This document shows positions 49,872-58,663 of a stretch of 64,000 nucleotides of DNA, piece by piece; position 1 is the first letter of the stretch; every line of letters starts with the position of its first letter. The stretch comes from Iamia majanohamensis. GTDB lineage: Bacteria; Actinomycetota; Acidimicrobiia; Acidimicrobiales; Iamiaceae. The DNA lies in assembly GCF_028532485.1 (NCBI RefSeq), contig NZ_CP116942.1:3224001-3288000 (forward strand), in the 5' to 3' direction. The notes below the pieces were generated by a model. It saw only the letters and a program-made list of their open reading frames with translations, was not told the origin of the DNA and did not search any database. A program made the position numbers and the translations under genes.

Positions 49872-51488
49872 GTGGCCTGGCCCCGTGGACCGCAGCCCCC
49901 CTGCCGGCGCAGCGGTGGCCGACCGCGGCGCCCTCGCCGCACCGCCCGGGGCCTCCTGGGCCCACTTGCTGCCGTCCTGCTCCTGGTCGTCGCCGCCTGC
50001 GGCGACGACGAGGCCGGGAGCGACGACCCGGACGGCGCCCCCGGGTTGGAGGAGGTCGCCTCCCTGGGGTCGATCGTCACCGGCGTGGCCCTCGACGAGG
50101 GCGCCGGGCAGCTGTACCTCACCGAGCGGGACGGTCGGGTCCAGCGCCTGGCGGTGGACGACGAGGACGGCGGTCCGACCGAGGTCCTGGACGTGGCCGC
50201 GGAGACGACCACCGACGGGGAACGGGGGTTGCTGGGCCTGGCCCTCGACGGCTCGGAGGCCGTCTTCCTGATGTCGACCGGCGAGGGGGGCGACATCCTC
50301 GTCGACCGCTACGCGCGCGACGGCGACGACCTCGCCGCCGACAGCAGGACCACCCTGCTCCGCATCGGCGACCGGACACCGGGGCACAACGGCGGGGGCC
50401 TCGCCCTCGCCCCCGACGGCTCGGCCCTCTTCGTCGGCGTCGGCGACGCGGCGACGATCGGCCCCGGGACCCCCTTCGCCCAGGACCCCACGCTCCTGGC
50501 CGGGGTCGTGCTCCGGCTCGACCTCGCCTCGGCCACGCCCGAGCCGGAGGTGGTGGCGCGGGGCCTGCGCAACCCGTGGCGGCTCTCGTTCGACCCCGGC
50601 TCCGGTGACCTCTGGATCTTCGACGTGGGCGAGACCAGCCGGGAGGAGGTCGACCGCATCCCGGCCGGCGACCTCGCCTCGCCCCCGGACCCGCCCCTGA
50701 ACTTCGGCTGGCCCTACCGGGAGGGTCGCATCGAGGGACCGGTCGAGGCGCCCGAGGACGTGGTCCCCCTCCTCGACCCGGAGCACGAGTGGGAGCACCG
50801 CCCCGGCCGCTGCGGGGTGGCGGGCGGCGGGACCTACGGGGGCACGGACCTGCCTGCGCTGACGGGCATGCTCGTGACGGGAGACCTCTGCTCCAGCGAG
50901 GTCCTCGCCCTCGACCCCGACGACCCCGACGCCGAGCCCGAGGCCGTCGCCTCGGCCGACGCGGTGCTCGTCGCGGTGCAGGTGGTCAGCGACGGCGAGG
51001 TCTACGCCACCACCCAGACCGGCGAGGTCCTGCGGTTGGTCCCGGGGGCGCCGACGGCCGAGGTGGCCGTCACCGCGGTCCCGGCCGAGGCGCCCTCGCC
51101 CCCCGCGCCCGACGACGACGGCGATGCCGGTCCCGAGGCCACGCCGGGGTGCCGCACCGGCCAGGAGCTGGTCCGCCTCAACGAGACGTTCGTGCTCGAC
51201 CCGCCGCCCGAGGAGGTCGCGACCCAGGCCGATGCCGTCCTCGTCGCGCTGGCGGCCGAGAGCGCGGACCCACCGCCGGAGATCGCCGACGAGCTGGCGG
51301 TCGTGGCCCGCGACCTCCCCCCGATCCTGGAGCAGGCGGCCACCCTCGGCTGGGACCTCGACGATCCGCGGGTGGAGGGGCTGATCACGCGCGTCCAGCG
51401 GGGCACCGGCGACGACGCCGCCCTCCTCGACGCCATCACCACGGTCGTCCAGTTCAGCCTGGCCGAGTGCCCCGGAGGCGACAGGTGA
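49872..51488 (+). CDS. PQQ-type glucose/sorbosone dehydrogenase-like lipoprotein
   Basis: A 538-residue secreted protein. After a long Arg-rich N-terminus and hydrophobic core comes lipobox VAAC (Cys 43). The six-bladed propeller follows the soluble aldose dehydrogenase pattern: ERGLLGLAL, HNGGGLALAPDGSALFVGVGD, GLRNPWRLSFDPGSGDLWIFDVGE and GGGTYGG. After about residue 400 there is a Pro/Asp-rich linker and a helical C-terminal domain with two Cys. GTG 49872 is preferred: it leaves a normal signal peptide, and a weak -10-like AACGAT ends six bases before it; GTG 49845 is an alternative. It would oxidise an aldose or act as a sugar-binding propeller at the cell surface. Confidence 0.8.
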   Translation: MAWPRGPQPPCRRSGGRPRRPRRTARGLLGPLAAVLLLVVAACGDDEAGSDDPDGAPGLEEVASLGSIVTGVALDEGAGQLYLTERDGRVQRLAVDDEDGGPTEVLDVAAETTTDGERGLLGLALDGSEAVFLMSTGEGGDILVDRYARDGDDLAADSRTTLLRIGDRTPGHNGGGLALAPDGSALFVGVGDAATIGPGTPFAQDPTLLAGVVLRLDLASATPEPEVVARGLRNPWRLSFDPGSGDLWIFDVGETSREEVDRIPAGDLASPPDPPLNFGWPYREGRIEGPVEAPEDVVPLLDPEHEWEHRPGRCGVAGGGTYGGTDLPALTGMLVTGDLCSSEVLALDPDDPDAEPEAVASADAVLVAVQVVSDGEVYATTQTGEVLRLVPGAPTAEVAVTAVPAEAPSPPAPDDDGDAGPEATPGCRTGQELVRLNETFVLDPPPEEVATQADAVLVALAAESADPPPEIADELAVVARDLPPILEQAATLGWDLDDPRVEGLITRVQRGTGDDAALLDAITTVVQFSLAECPGGDR

Positions 51489-51507
51489 GGCGATCCGGGG
51501 CCGTGCC

Positions 51508-51675
51508 GTGCGCCTGACGGTCCACCTCGCCCGCCTGCTGCGCGACGTGGCGCGCTACAGCGTGGCCACCCGGCGCCTGGCGCTGCTCGTCCTCGTGGTG
51601 GCGGGCTTCGTCGTGATCCTGCTCGCCCTGGCCGCCCAGACGACCGCCCCGCTCGCGATCTACCCCTTCGCCTGA
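51508..51675 (+). CDS. Small DUF5989-like membrane protein
   Basis: A 55-residue protein. It has an amphipathic N-terminus (LARLLRDVARYS), one membrane helix (about 24-43) and a short tail ending LAIYPFA. Size, single helix and the aromatic Pro-containing end recall the DUF5989 small proteins found beside carbamoyltransferases and SGNH hydrolases in polysaccharide loci. Those two enzymes are present nearby (54603 and 46328). GTG 51508 is chosen; no other in-frame start precedes it closely. The function of the family is unknown. Confidence 0.6.
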   Translation: MRLTVHLARLLRDVARYSVATRRLALLVLVVAGFVVILLALAAQTTAPLAIYPFA

Positions 51676-51715
51676 GGGTGCCCCACCGCCGTCGAGGCGC
51701 CGAGGGGCGCGCCAC

Positions 51716-51721
51716 TACCCT
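51716..51721 (+). promoter_or_regulatory. Putative -10 box for the NRPS-like gene
   Basis: TACCCT lies 22 bases before ATG 51743. A GGAGG ribosome site (51731-51735) follows, seven bases from the start. Confidence 0.4.
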
Positions 51722-51742
51722 CCCCGCAGTGGAGGCCCCCGC

Positions 51743-54526
51743 ATGACGTCTGCCCCGACCGGCTCCCCCCGGGGGCTCGGCCCCTGGCGCCGCCGACCCC
51801 TGCCCGAGGGCTTCCGGCCGTTCCCCGACGGCGCCCTCGAGGGGTCGATCGGGGAGCGCCTGCTGGCCACGTGCGCGACCGCGGGCGACCGCACCGCCCT
51901 CCGGTCGCCGGCCGGGCAGTGGTCCTACGCCGCGCTCGCCGACGACGTCCGATCGACGGCGGCCGGCGTCCAGGCCGCGGTCGGGCGCGAGGAGCCGACG
52001 CCGGTCGCCCTGCTCGCCACCCACGACGGGCCCCTCGTGGTCGCCCTCCTGGGCATCGTGGTCGCGGGTCACGTGGTGGTCGTCCTCGACCCTGCGTCGC
52101 CCCCGGAGCAGACCGCCGAGGTCCTCGCCGAGAGCGGCGCACCCCTGCTCCTGCACGACGCGGCCCACGCCGAGGCCGCCGCCGCGCTCGGCGCCGCCGT
52201 CGAGGGGTGCACCGTGGCGTCGTGCGCGTCGATCGCCGATCGAGGGGACCCCTCCGCACCCCTCCCGCACCGAGGCCCCGACGACCCGGTGATGCTCGCC
52301 TTCACGTCGGGCACCAGCGGCGGGCCCAAGGGCGCCACCATCACCCACCGCGTCCTCCTCAACCTCGTGCGGGGGGCCACCAACGCCCTCGGCATCGGTC
52401 CCCACGACCGGATGCCGATGCTCTTCCCGACCTCGCTCGCGGTCGCCGCCTACCCCCTGTTCCTCCCCCTGCTCAACGGGGGCACGCTCGCCACCCTCGA
52501 CGTGCGGTCGGTCGGCCTCGCCCCCGTCGCCGACTTCTTGGCCGACGAGCGCATCACCCTCGCCTACATGGCCCCGACGGTGGTGCGGTTCCTCGTGGAC
52601 GCGCTGGCCGGACGCTCGTTCCCGGACCTCCGCATGATCGCCCTGGGAGGAGAGCTGGTCGACGCCGAGGTGGTCCGCCTCACCCGCGAGGCGCTGGCCC
52701 CGGACCTGATCGCCAACGGCTTCGGCACCACCGAGACCGGGGTCATCACCCTCTACGTCCTCGACCCCGACGAGGAGCTCGACGGGCCCGTGCCGGCGGG
52801 CTACCCGGTCGACGACGTCGACCTCCTCGTGCTCGACGACACCGGCGAGCCGCGCCCGGCCGGCGAGGCCGGGGAGGTGGCGATCACGAGCCCCCACGTC
52901 TTCTCGGGGTACTGGGGGCACCCGGAGGCCACCGCCCAGGTGGTCGCTCCGGACCCGGAGGGCCGGCCCGGGTGGACCCTCTACCGGACCGGCGACCTGG
53001 GCCGCCTCGACGAGCACGGCGCGCTCACGGTCCTCGGGCGCATGGACACCAAGGTCAAGGTCCGCGGCCGCTTCGTGGTCATCGGCGACGTCGAGGCGCG
53101 CATCCGCGACCTGGCCGAGGTGGCCGACGCCGCCGTGGTGCCGACGGCGACCGACGGGATCGTCGAGCTCACCGCGGTCGTCACCGCTGCCGGCGCCGAC
53201 CCGCTGGAGGCCACCACCCTCCGCCGCCGCATGCTCGAGTCGGTCGACGCCTACCAGGTGCCCGGCCGGTGGCAGGTCGTCCCCGAGCTGCCCCGCCTCC
53301 CGAACGGCAAGCTCGACCGCCAGGCCCTCTCCGCCCAGGTGCCCGACGCCCCGGACCCCCGGTCCGCAGGGGCGGACGCCGGCCCCGAGGCGCCGGTGAC
53401 CGCGGCCACCGCGTTCGCGGCGGAGACCGAGCGGGCCGCCACCCTGCGGGCCGTGCGGGACCTCTGGGAGGCCATGCTCCCGTCCGGCGTCGTGGGCCCC
53501 GACGACGACTTCGCCGACCTCGGAGGCGACTCGCTCCTCGCGGCCCAGATGCTGGTGGAGCTCGAGGGCCGCCTGGGGGTGACGGTCCCCATGGGCCGCC
53601 TCGTGCACGCCCGGACCCCACGTCTGCTCGCCGACGTCGTCCTCCAGGTGGCCGACGGGCCGACCTCCACCGTGGCGTGCGTCCAGCCCGGCGACCCCGA
53701 CCGGCCCCGCCTCTGGTTCGTGCACGACCTGCAGGGCTCGGCGTACCGGATCCGCCACCTGGCCGCGCACCTGGGCGCCGAGCAGCCGGTGTGGAGCTTC
53801 GAGTCACCCCTGCTCAGGGGCATCGAGAACCCGTACCGCCACCTCGACGCCTTCGCCGCCCGGTACGTCACCGACCTGCGGGAGGCGCAGCCGGAGGGGC
53901 CCTACTGGCTCGGCGGCTACTCCTTCGGCGGGGTGTGCGCCTACGAGATGGCCCGCCAGCTCGCGCGCGACGGCCACGAGGTGGCCTTCGTGGGCATCGC
54001 CGACGTCGGCCCCGGCTACCGGGGCCCCGGCTGGGGCGACGACCGCTCACCGCTGCGGCCCTGGTTCGGGATCGCCCCGCCGCCGCCCGAGGGGGCGGAT
54101 GCGCGCGCCCGGCTCACCCACTACCGCCGGATGGTCGAGCGCAGCCCGGCCGCCGCCGCCCGCCACCTCATGGTCCGCACCGGCGCGTCACGGCTCGTGG
54201 ACCCGATCCGCTTCCGCGCCGACCTCCGGCGCACCGGCCGGGTCCGCCCCGAGTGGCGGCTCTGGTACGCCTGGGAGGAGCACTGGCGGCTGGCCAGCCG
54301 CCACTGGGACCGGGCCAACCCCTACGGAGGGCCCGTCGACCTCTTCTGGGCCGAGGACACCCCGTCGGCCGACGCCACCATGGGGTGGGGGCCGCTCGTG
54401 CCCGAGGTCCGCATCCACCGCTACGAGGGCGACCACATGGGCACCCTCGAGCCCCGGGGCGCGCCCCACCTGGCGGCGGCGCTGCGCACGGTGCTCGACG
54501 ACGTCCAGGCCGCCCGCCGCGCCTGA
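51743..54526 (+). CDS. NRPS-like protein: adenylation, carrier and thioesterase domains
   Basis: A 927-residue three-domain enzyme. The adenylation domain has FTSGTSGGPKGA (187-198), YRTGDLGR (414-421) and the catalytic lysine in NGKLDRQ (K523). The carrier domain has the phosphopantetheine serine S597 in DLGGDSLLAAQ. The thioesterase has S727 in GGYSFGG and His 898 in GDHMG. There is no condensation domain, so it activates one carboxylic acid and releases it to an acceptor or as a free acid. In this locus it may supply an acyl or aminoacyl group to a sugar. It has no domain typical of long peptide assembly. Confidence 0.92.
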   Translation: MTSAPTGSPRGLGPWRRRPLPEGFRPFPDGALEGSIGERLLATCATAGDRTALRSPAGQWSYAALADDVRSTAAGVQAAVGREEPTPVALLATHDGPLVVALLGIVVAGHVVVVLDPASPPEQTAEVLAESGAPLLLHDAAHAEAAAALGAAVEGCTVASCASIADRGDPSAPLPHRGPDDPVMLAFTSGTSGGPKGATITHRVLLNLVRGATNALGIGPHDRMPMLFPTSLAVAAYPLFLPLLNGGTLATLDVRSVGLAPVADFLADERITLAYMAPTVVRFLVDALAGRSFPDLRMIALGGELVDAEVVRLTREALAPDLIANGFGTTETGVITLYVLDPDEELDGPVPAGYPVDDVDLLVLDDTGEPRPAGEAGEVAITSPHVFSGYWGHPEATAQVVAPDPEGRPGWTLYRTGDLGRLDEHGALTVLGRMDTKVKVRGRFVVIGDVEARIRDLAEVADAAVVPTATDGIVELTAVVTAAGADPLEATTLRRRMLESVDAYQVPGRWQVVPELPRLPNGKLDRQALSAQVPDAPDPRSAGADAGPEAPVTAATAFAAETERAATLRAVRDLWEAMLPSGVVGPDDDFADLGGDSLLAAQMLVELEGRLGVTVPMGRLVHARTPRLLADVVLQVADGPTSTVACVQPGDPDRPRLWFVHDLQGSAYRIRHLAAHLGAEQPVWSFESPLLRGIENPYRHLDAFAARYVTDLREAQPEGPYWLGGYSFGGVCAYEMARQLARDGHEVAFVGIADVGPGYRGPGWGDDRSPLRPWFGIAPPPPEGADARARLTHYRRMVERSPAAAARHLMVRTGASRLVDPIRFRADLRRTGRVRPEWRLWYAWEEHWRLASRHWDRANPYGGPVDLFWAEDTPSADATMGWGPLVPEVRIHRYEGDHMGTLEPRGAPHLAAALRTVLDDVQAARRA

Positions 54527-54559
54527 CCGGGCGCAGGGGGCCGGGCCCGGGGGGTCGGG

Positions 54560-54565
54560 TACCCT
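54560..54565 (+). promoter_or_regulatory. Putative -10 box for the carbamoyltransferase
   Basis: TACCCT lies 37 bases before ATG 54603. GGAGGG (54594-54599) precedes that start. Confidence 0.4.
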
Positions 54566-54602
54566 CGGGCGACGGAGGTGGGCCGGCCCCGCCGGAGGGC
54601 CG

Positions 54603-56408
54603 ATGCGGATCCTGGGACTGAGCTGCGACTACCACGACGCCGCCGCCGCGCTCGTGGTGGACGGCGAGGTGGTCGCGGCGGCGGAGCAGGAGCGCTTCTC
54701 CCGGACGAAGCACGACGCGTCGCTGCCCGTCGACGCCATCGCCTCCTGCCTCGCCATCGGCGACACGGCCCCGGACGAGCTCGACGCGGTCGCGTTCCAC
54801 GAGAAGCCGCTCGCGGTGGTCGGTCGCGTCCTGGCCGCCCGGCAACGACGTGGACCCCGCAGCCTCGGCGGCTTCGCCCGCGAGGCACCGGTGCTGCTGC
54901 GCCGCAACCTCCTCGTCGGCTACCACATCGAGCAGGCCCTCCGACGTCTCGGCGCCACCCGGCCGCCCGACCTCCACTACGCGGAGCACCACCTCAGCCA
55001 CGCCGCCGCCGCCTTCCACCCCTCGCCCTTCGAGACCGCGGCCATCCTCACCGTCGACGGCATCGGGGAGTGGGCCACCGCGAGCATCGGCCACGGGCTC
55101 CGCACCCGCATCGAGCTGCTGGCCGAGCAGCGCTACCCCTCGTCGCTCGGGCTCCTGTACTCCCTCCTCACCGTCTGGTGCGGGTTCGCCGCCAACGACG
55201 GCGAGTACAAGCTGATGGGCCTGGCCCCCTACGGCGAGCCCCGCTACCGGGACGCGCTCTCGGAGGTGGTGCAGGTCGACGACGACGGCGGCCTCGTCGT
55301 CGACGGCCGTGCCGTGCGGTGGTGGGGCGGGGACCCGACCCGGCTCCGCCGGCTGGCCGAGCTGTTCGACGGCCCGCCCCGCCCCCCGGGCGCGCCCCTC
55401 ACCGACCGCGAGGCGGACCTGGCCCGCAGTGCCCAGGACCTGGTGGAGGACGCTGTGCTCGCCATGGGCCGCCACGCCGCCGAGCTCACGGGGGAGTCCT
55501 CGCTCTGCCTCGCAGGGGGCGTGGCGCTCAACTGCGTGGCCAACGGGCGCCTCCTGCGGGAGGGGCCCTTCGCCGACATCTGGGTCCAGCCCGCTGCCGG
55601 CGACGCCGGCAGCGCCGTCGGCGCAGCCCTGTGGTGCGCCCACCACAGAGGCGCCCCCCGTCGCCGGCGGACGGGCGGGTGCGGGGCGGTTGCCGACGGC
55701 ATGGCCGGCGCCCAGCTGGGGCCCGGGTTCGGGGCCGACGAGGTCGCCACGTGGCTGGACGACGAGGGGGTCCCCCACCACCGCGCCGGTCCCGAGGAGC
55801 TGTGCGCGACGGTGGCCGCAGCCCTCGACCGCGGCGCCGTCGTCGGGTGGTTCCAGGGCCGCATGGAGCTCGGTCCGCGGGCGCTGGGCCAGCGGTCGAT
55901 CCTCGCCGACCCCCGCTCCGCCACCGTCCACGCCGACCTGAACTCCCGGGTGAAGGGCCGCGAGGGCTTCCGCCCCTTCGCCCCCGCCGTGCTCTGGGAG
56001 GAGGCCCAGGACTGGTTCGAGATCGATCGGCCGTCGCCCTACATGCTGCTGACCCACCAGGTCGCCGCGGACCGCCTGGTGCCCGTCGTCGACGAGCCCT
56101 GCGACATCGTCGACCGGTCCCGGGTCGTGCGCTCCCAGATCCCGGCCTGCACCCACGTCGACGGCTCCGCCCGGGTCCAGACGGTGCACGCCGAGACCTC
56201 GCCGCTCCTCCACCGGCTCCTCCGCGCCTTCCGTGACCGGACCGGGTGCCCGGTCCTGCTGAACACCTCGTTCAACCGGGCCGGCGAGCCGATCGTGTGC
56301 ACCCCGGAGGACGCCCTGGCCACGGCTCGGGCCGCGGGGCTCGACCTCTTGGTGGTGGAGGACTGCGTGGTCCCCCTCGACGGGGGCGCACCCGCGGGGT
56401 CATCGTGA
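54603..56408 (+). CDS. Carbamoyltransferase (NodU/CmcH/TobZ-type)
   Basis: A 601-residue O-carbamoyltransferase. The N-terminal ASKHA-like (Kae1-like) part has LSCDYHDAAAALVVDGEVVAAAEQERFSR and YAEHHLSHAAAAF. The central LMGLAPYGEPRY and the C-terminal YrdC-like part with GRMELGPRALGQRSILADPR and NTSFNRAGEP complete the family fold. Carbamoyl phosphate and ATP give a carbamoyl-adenylate, then a carbamate ester on a hydroxyl, here probably of a sugar. It is coupled by GTGA overlap to the following small membrane protein. Confidence 0.94.
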   Translation: MRILGLSCDYHDAAAALVVDGEVVAAAEQERFSRTKHDASLPVDAIASCLAIGDTAPDELDAVAFHEKPLAVVGRVLAARQRRGPRSLGGFAREAPVLLRRNLLVGYHIEQALRRLGATRPPDLHYAEHHLSHAAAAFHPSPFETAAILTVDGIGEWATASIGHGLRTRIELLAEQRYPSSLGLLYSLLTVWCGFAANDGEYKLMGLAPYGEPRYRDALSEVVQVDDDGGLVVDGRAVRWWGGDPTRLRRLAELFDGPPRPPGAPLTDREADLARSAQDLVEDAVLAMGRHAAELTGESSLCLAGGVALNCVANGRLLREGPFADIWVQPAAGDAGSAVGAALWCAHHRGAPRRRRTGGCGAVADGMAGAQLGPGFGADEVATWLDDEGVPHHRAGPEELCATVAAALDRGAVVGWFQGRMELGPRALGQRSILADPRSATVHADLNSRVKGREGFRPFAPAVLWEEAQDWFEIDRPSPYMLLTHQVAADRLVPVVDEPCDIVDRSRVVRSQIPACTHVDGSARVQTVHAETSPLLHRLLRAFRDRTGCPVLLNTSFNRAGEPIVCTPEDALATARAAGLDLLVVEDCVVPLDGGAPAGSS

Positions 56409-56776
56409 CCGAGGTCGAGGACGGGCTCGGGACCGCAGCGCCCCCGGGCTGGCGGGGCCCCCTCCTGCTCGCCGCCCCGGGGATCGCCTGGTGGATGGCC
56501 AACGTCGGCTTCTGGACCCTGGGCGTCCTCGACACCGACGAGCTCGGGCACCGGGCGTGGAGGGCGGGCTTCTACGGCTTCCCCCGCTGGTCCCAGACCG
56601 CCTTCGCCACGCTGGGCGTCCCTGCCTGGCTGCTGGCCGTCCTCGTGGCCGGCGCGGTCCTGGCCGTCCGGGGGCGCGCCGCGTGGCGCCCGATCGTGCT
56701 CGTCGGGGTGGGCGCGACCCTCGCCGCCCCGCTCCTCGTGGTCCTCGGGACCTGGGCCTACCCGGGCGGCGCGTGA
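56405..56776 (+). CDS. Small membrane protein, unknown function
   Basis: A 123-residue protein with three hydrophobic stretches (about 19-42, 70-85 and 93-115). An intervening loop reads TDELGHRAWRAGFYGFPRWSQ, with many aromatic and basic residues. No family was recognised; it does not match the SxtJ pattern seen beside some carbamoyltransferases. It is fixed between the carbamoyltransferase and the GT-C gene by GTGA overlaps on both sides, so it is probably part of the same complex or pathway. Confidence 0.7.
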   Translation: MTEVEDGLGTAAPPGWRGPLLLAAPGIAWWMANVGFWTLGVLDTDELGHRAWRAGFYGFPRWSQTAFATLGVPAWLLAVLVAGAVLAVRGRAAWRPIVLVGVGATLAAPLLVVLGTWAYPGGA

Positions 56777-57963
56777 GCGAGGCCGGGACGCGGGCGGTGC
56801 GCACCTGGCGCGCCCACGGGGCGACCCTCGGCCCCCTGGCGGCCTGGGCGACGGTCGCCCTGGTGCTGCTCACGGTGCAGCTGCTCGCCAACCCGGGGGG
56901 CGTGGTGTCGCCGTGGCCGGTGCGAGGCGAGGCGCTGCGGGGCTGGGTGCAGTTCGACGGCCCGGAGTACCTCTCGATCGCGGCCAGCGGGTACGAGGCC
57001 CGCCAGCTGGTGTGGTTCCCCCTCTACCCGCTCCTGCTCCGCGCCGTCGACGTCCTCACCGGCGACCCCGTGGTGGCCGGGGTCCTGGTGTCGCTCCTCG
57101 GCGGCGCCACCGCGACCGTCCTGCTGGCTGCGTGGTGCCGCGGCGCAGGCATGGGGACCCGCGCCCGTCGGATCACCCTGGGCCTCTTCCTGCTCTACCC
57201 CTACGGCTGGTTCCTCTACGGCGTCGTGTACTCCGACGCCCTCTTCGTGGCGGTGGCGCTCGGCGCCTTCGTCGCCGCGCAGCGCGACCGCTACGTGCTG
57301 GCCGGGCTCCTCGGGGCCCTGGCCACGGCGACCCGGCCCTCCGGGTTCGCGGTGGCGCTCGGGGTGCTGCTGGTCGCGCTGGAGGGATCGGGGGCCCTCG
57401 CGCGCGCCCCCGGGCGGGGTGGGTGGCTCGGCGCGCTGCGGGTCCCGACGCAGATCGACCGCGCCCGGCTGCACCCCCGCCTCCTCGGGCCCCTGCTCGC
57501 GTGGGCCGGCCTGGTCGCCTACTGCGCCTACCAGTGGGTGGCCTGGGGCCGCCCCCTCCGGTTCGTGTCGGAGCAGGCGAACTACCACGACTCGGGGCCC
57601 GGCACGCTGCTCAAGCAGCAGTACTTCGACGCCTGGTACGGCGGGTTCGACGGTCGCCACCTGGCCACCACCACGGCGCAGGGGCTGCTCCTCGTGGGTG
57701 TGCTGCTCGCGGTGCCGGCCGTCGGGCGCCGGTTCGGCTGGGGCCACGGCGTCCTGGTGCTCGGCCTGGCCGCCCTCCCCGCCGTGTCGGTCTCGACCTT
57801 CATGGGCATCGGGCGGTACCTGCTCCCCGCCTTCCCGGTGGTCGCCCTCGCCGGCGAGTGGCTGGCCCCGCGACCTCGGCGGGCCGTCGGGGTGCTCGCC
57901 GTCAGCGGCGCCCTCCTCGGCCTCCTCGCCTACGGCTTCTCCCGCAGCTGGTACCTGACCTGA
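56773..57963 (+). CDS. GT-C mannosyltransferase-like membrane protein (PIG-V-like)
   Basis: A 396-residue protein with about nine helices. The first exported loop has FDGPEYLSIAASGY, giving the acidic residue expected of GT-C enzymes, then VWFPLYPLLLRA, YPYGWFLYGVVYSDALF, ATATRPSG and FMGIGRYLLPAFP. The pattern is that of PIG-V-like mannosyltransferases, which use a polyprenyl-phosphate sugar. It is a clear paralogue of the gene at 60242, sharing most of these motifs in the same order. GTG 56773 overlaps the previous stop. Confidence 0.83.
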   Translation: MSEAGTRAVRTWRAHGATLGPLAAWATVALVLLTVQLLANPGGVVSPWPVRGEALRGWVQFDGPEYLSIAASGYEARQLVWFPLYPLLLRAVDVLTGDPVVAGVLVSLLGGATATVLLAAWCRGAGMGTRARRITLGLFLLYPYGWFLYGVVYSDALFVAVALGAFVAAQRDRYVLAGLLGALATATRPSGFAVALGVLLVALEGSGALARAPGRGGWLGALRVPTQIDRARLHPRLLGPLLAWAGLVAYCAYQWVAWGRPLRFVSEQANYHDSGPGTLLKQQYFDAWYGGFDGRHLATTTAQGLLLVGVLLAVPAVGRRFGWGHGVLVLGLAALPAVSVSTFMGIGRYLLPAFPVVALAGEWLAPRPRRAVGVLAVSGALLGLLAYGFSRSWYLT

Positions 57964-57964
57964 C

Positions 57965-57986
57965 GCCTCCCCCGGCCGGGGGCGGC
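57965..57986. terminator. Hairpin between convergent genes
   Basis: GCC-T-CCCCC and GGGGG-C-GGC pair around GGCC: 5 bp, one mismatch, then 3 bp. It fills the gap between the stops of the GT-C gene (+) and the methyltransferase (-). No T-tract is present. Confidence 0.5.
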
Positions 57987-57988
57987 GC

Positions 57989-58663
57989 TCAGGTCGCGGG
58001 CCGCGGGGGGCGGTGACCGACGAACGCGACGTGGGGGTGGAACCGGAGGTGGTCGAGCCGCCGCTGCTCCACGCGCAGGCCCGCACCCGCCAGCGCCCGC
58101 TCGACCAGGGCCTCGGGCAGGACGTCCACGGTCGCCCCCCGGGTGATGCCGAGCACCCCCACCGCGACGCGCTCCTGCACCTGGTTCACCCTCGCCTTCC
58201 AGCGGGGGTGGGAGCCGACCTCCTTGACGACCACCGTGCCCCCCGGGCGCACCGCCTCGGCCACCTGCCGGAGCAGGGCCACGGCCCGGGACCGGCCAAG
58301 CAGGTAGAGGACGTCGGCGACGACCACCGCGTCGTAGGCCCCGGCCGGCGGCGTCCACCCCTCGCCGACCCGCTCCACCTCCACCCGGCCTCCGAGCCCG
58401 GAGGCGGTCGCGGCGCGCCGCAGGACGGCCAGCTTGGCCCCGTCGACGTCGACCGCGTGCACGGACCGGTCCGGCGACCTCTGGGCGGCGAGCAGCGCGA
58501 CCAGTCCGTGCCCGCAGCCCAGGTCCAGGATGCGACCGGTCGGGGGCAGGAGGTCGACGACGGCGGGCAGGGGCGCGGTGGCCCAGCGCAGGGCGACGTG
58601 GGCCCGGGCCCGGGGACCGCACCCCCGGTAGGCGCCCAGGACCGCCCGCCGGTGCCCGCTCAC
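57989..58663 (-). CDS. SAM-dependent methyltransferase
   Basis: A 224-residue class I methyltransferase. SAM-binding ILDLGCGHGLVALLAAQRSP is followed by HAVDVDGAKLAVLRRAA, AYDAVVVADVLYLL, and VRPGGTVVVKEVGSHPRWK. It starts at GTG 58663 (GTGA overlap) and ends the minus operon that includes a ChbG/YdjC deacetylase and a GT2. The acceptor is unknown; a glycan, lipid or quinone-like molecule are possible. Confidence 0.88.
   Translation of the reverse strand: MSGHRRAVLGAYRGCGPRARAHVALRWATAPLPAVVDLLPPTGRILDLGCGHGLVALLAAQRSPDRSVHAVDVDGAKLAVLRRAATASGLGGRVEVERVGEGWTPPAGAYDAVVVADVLYLLGRSRAVALLRQVAEAVRPGGTVVVKEVGSHPRWKARVNQVQERVAVGVLGITRGATVDVLPEALVERALAGAGLRVEQRRLDHLRFHPHVAFVGHRPPRPAT

Noticed and set aside
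51503-51505. GTG five bases before the DUF5989-like start
   Set aside because: It is out of frame with the membrane-helix reading.
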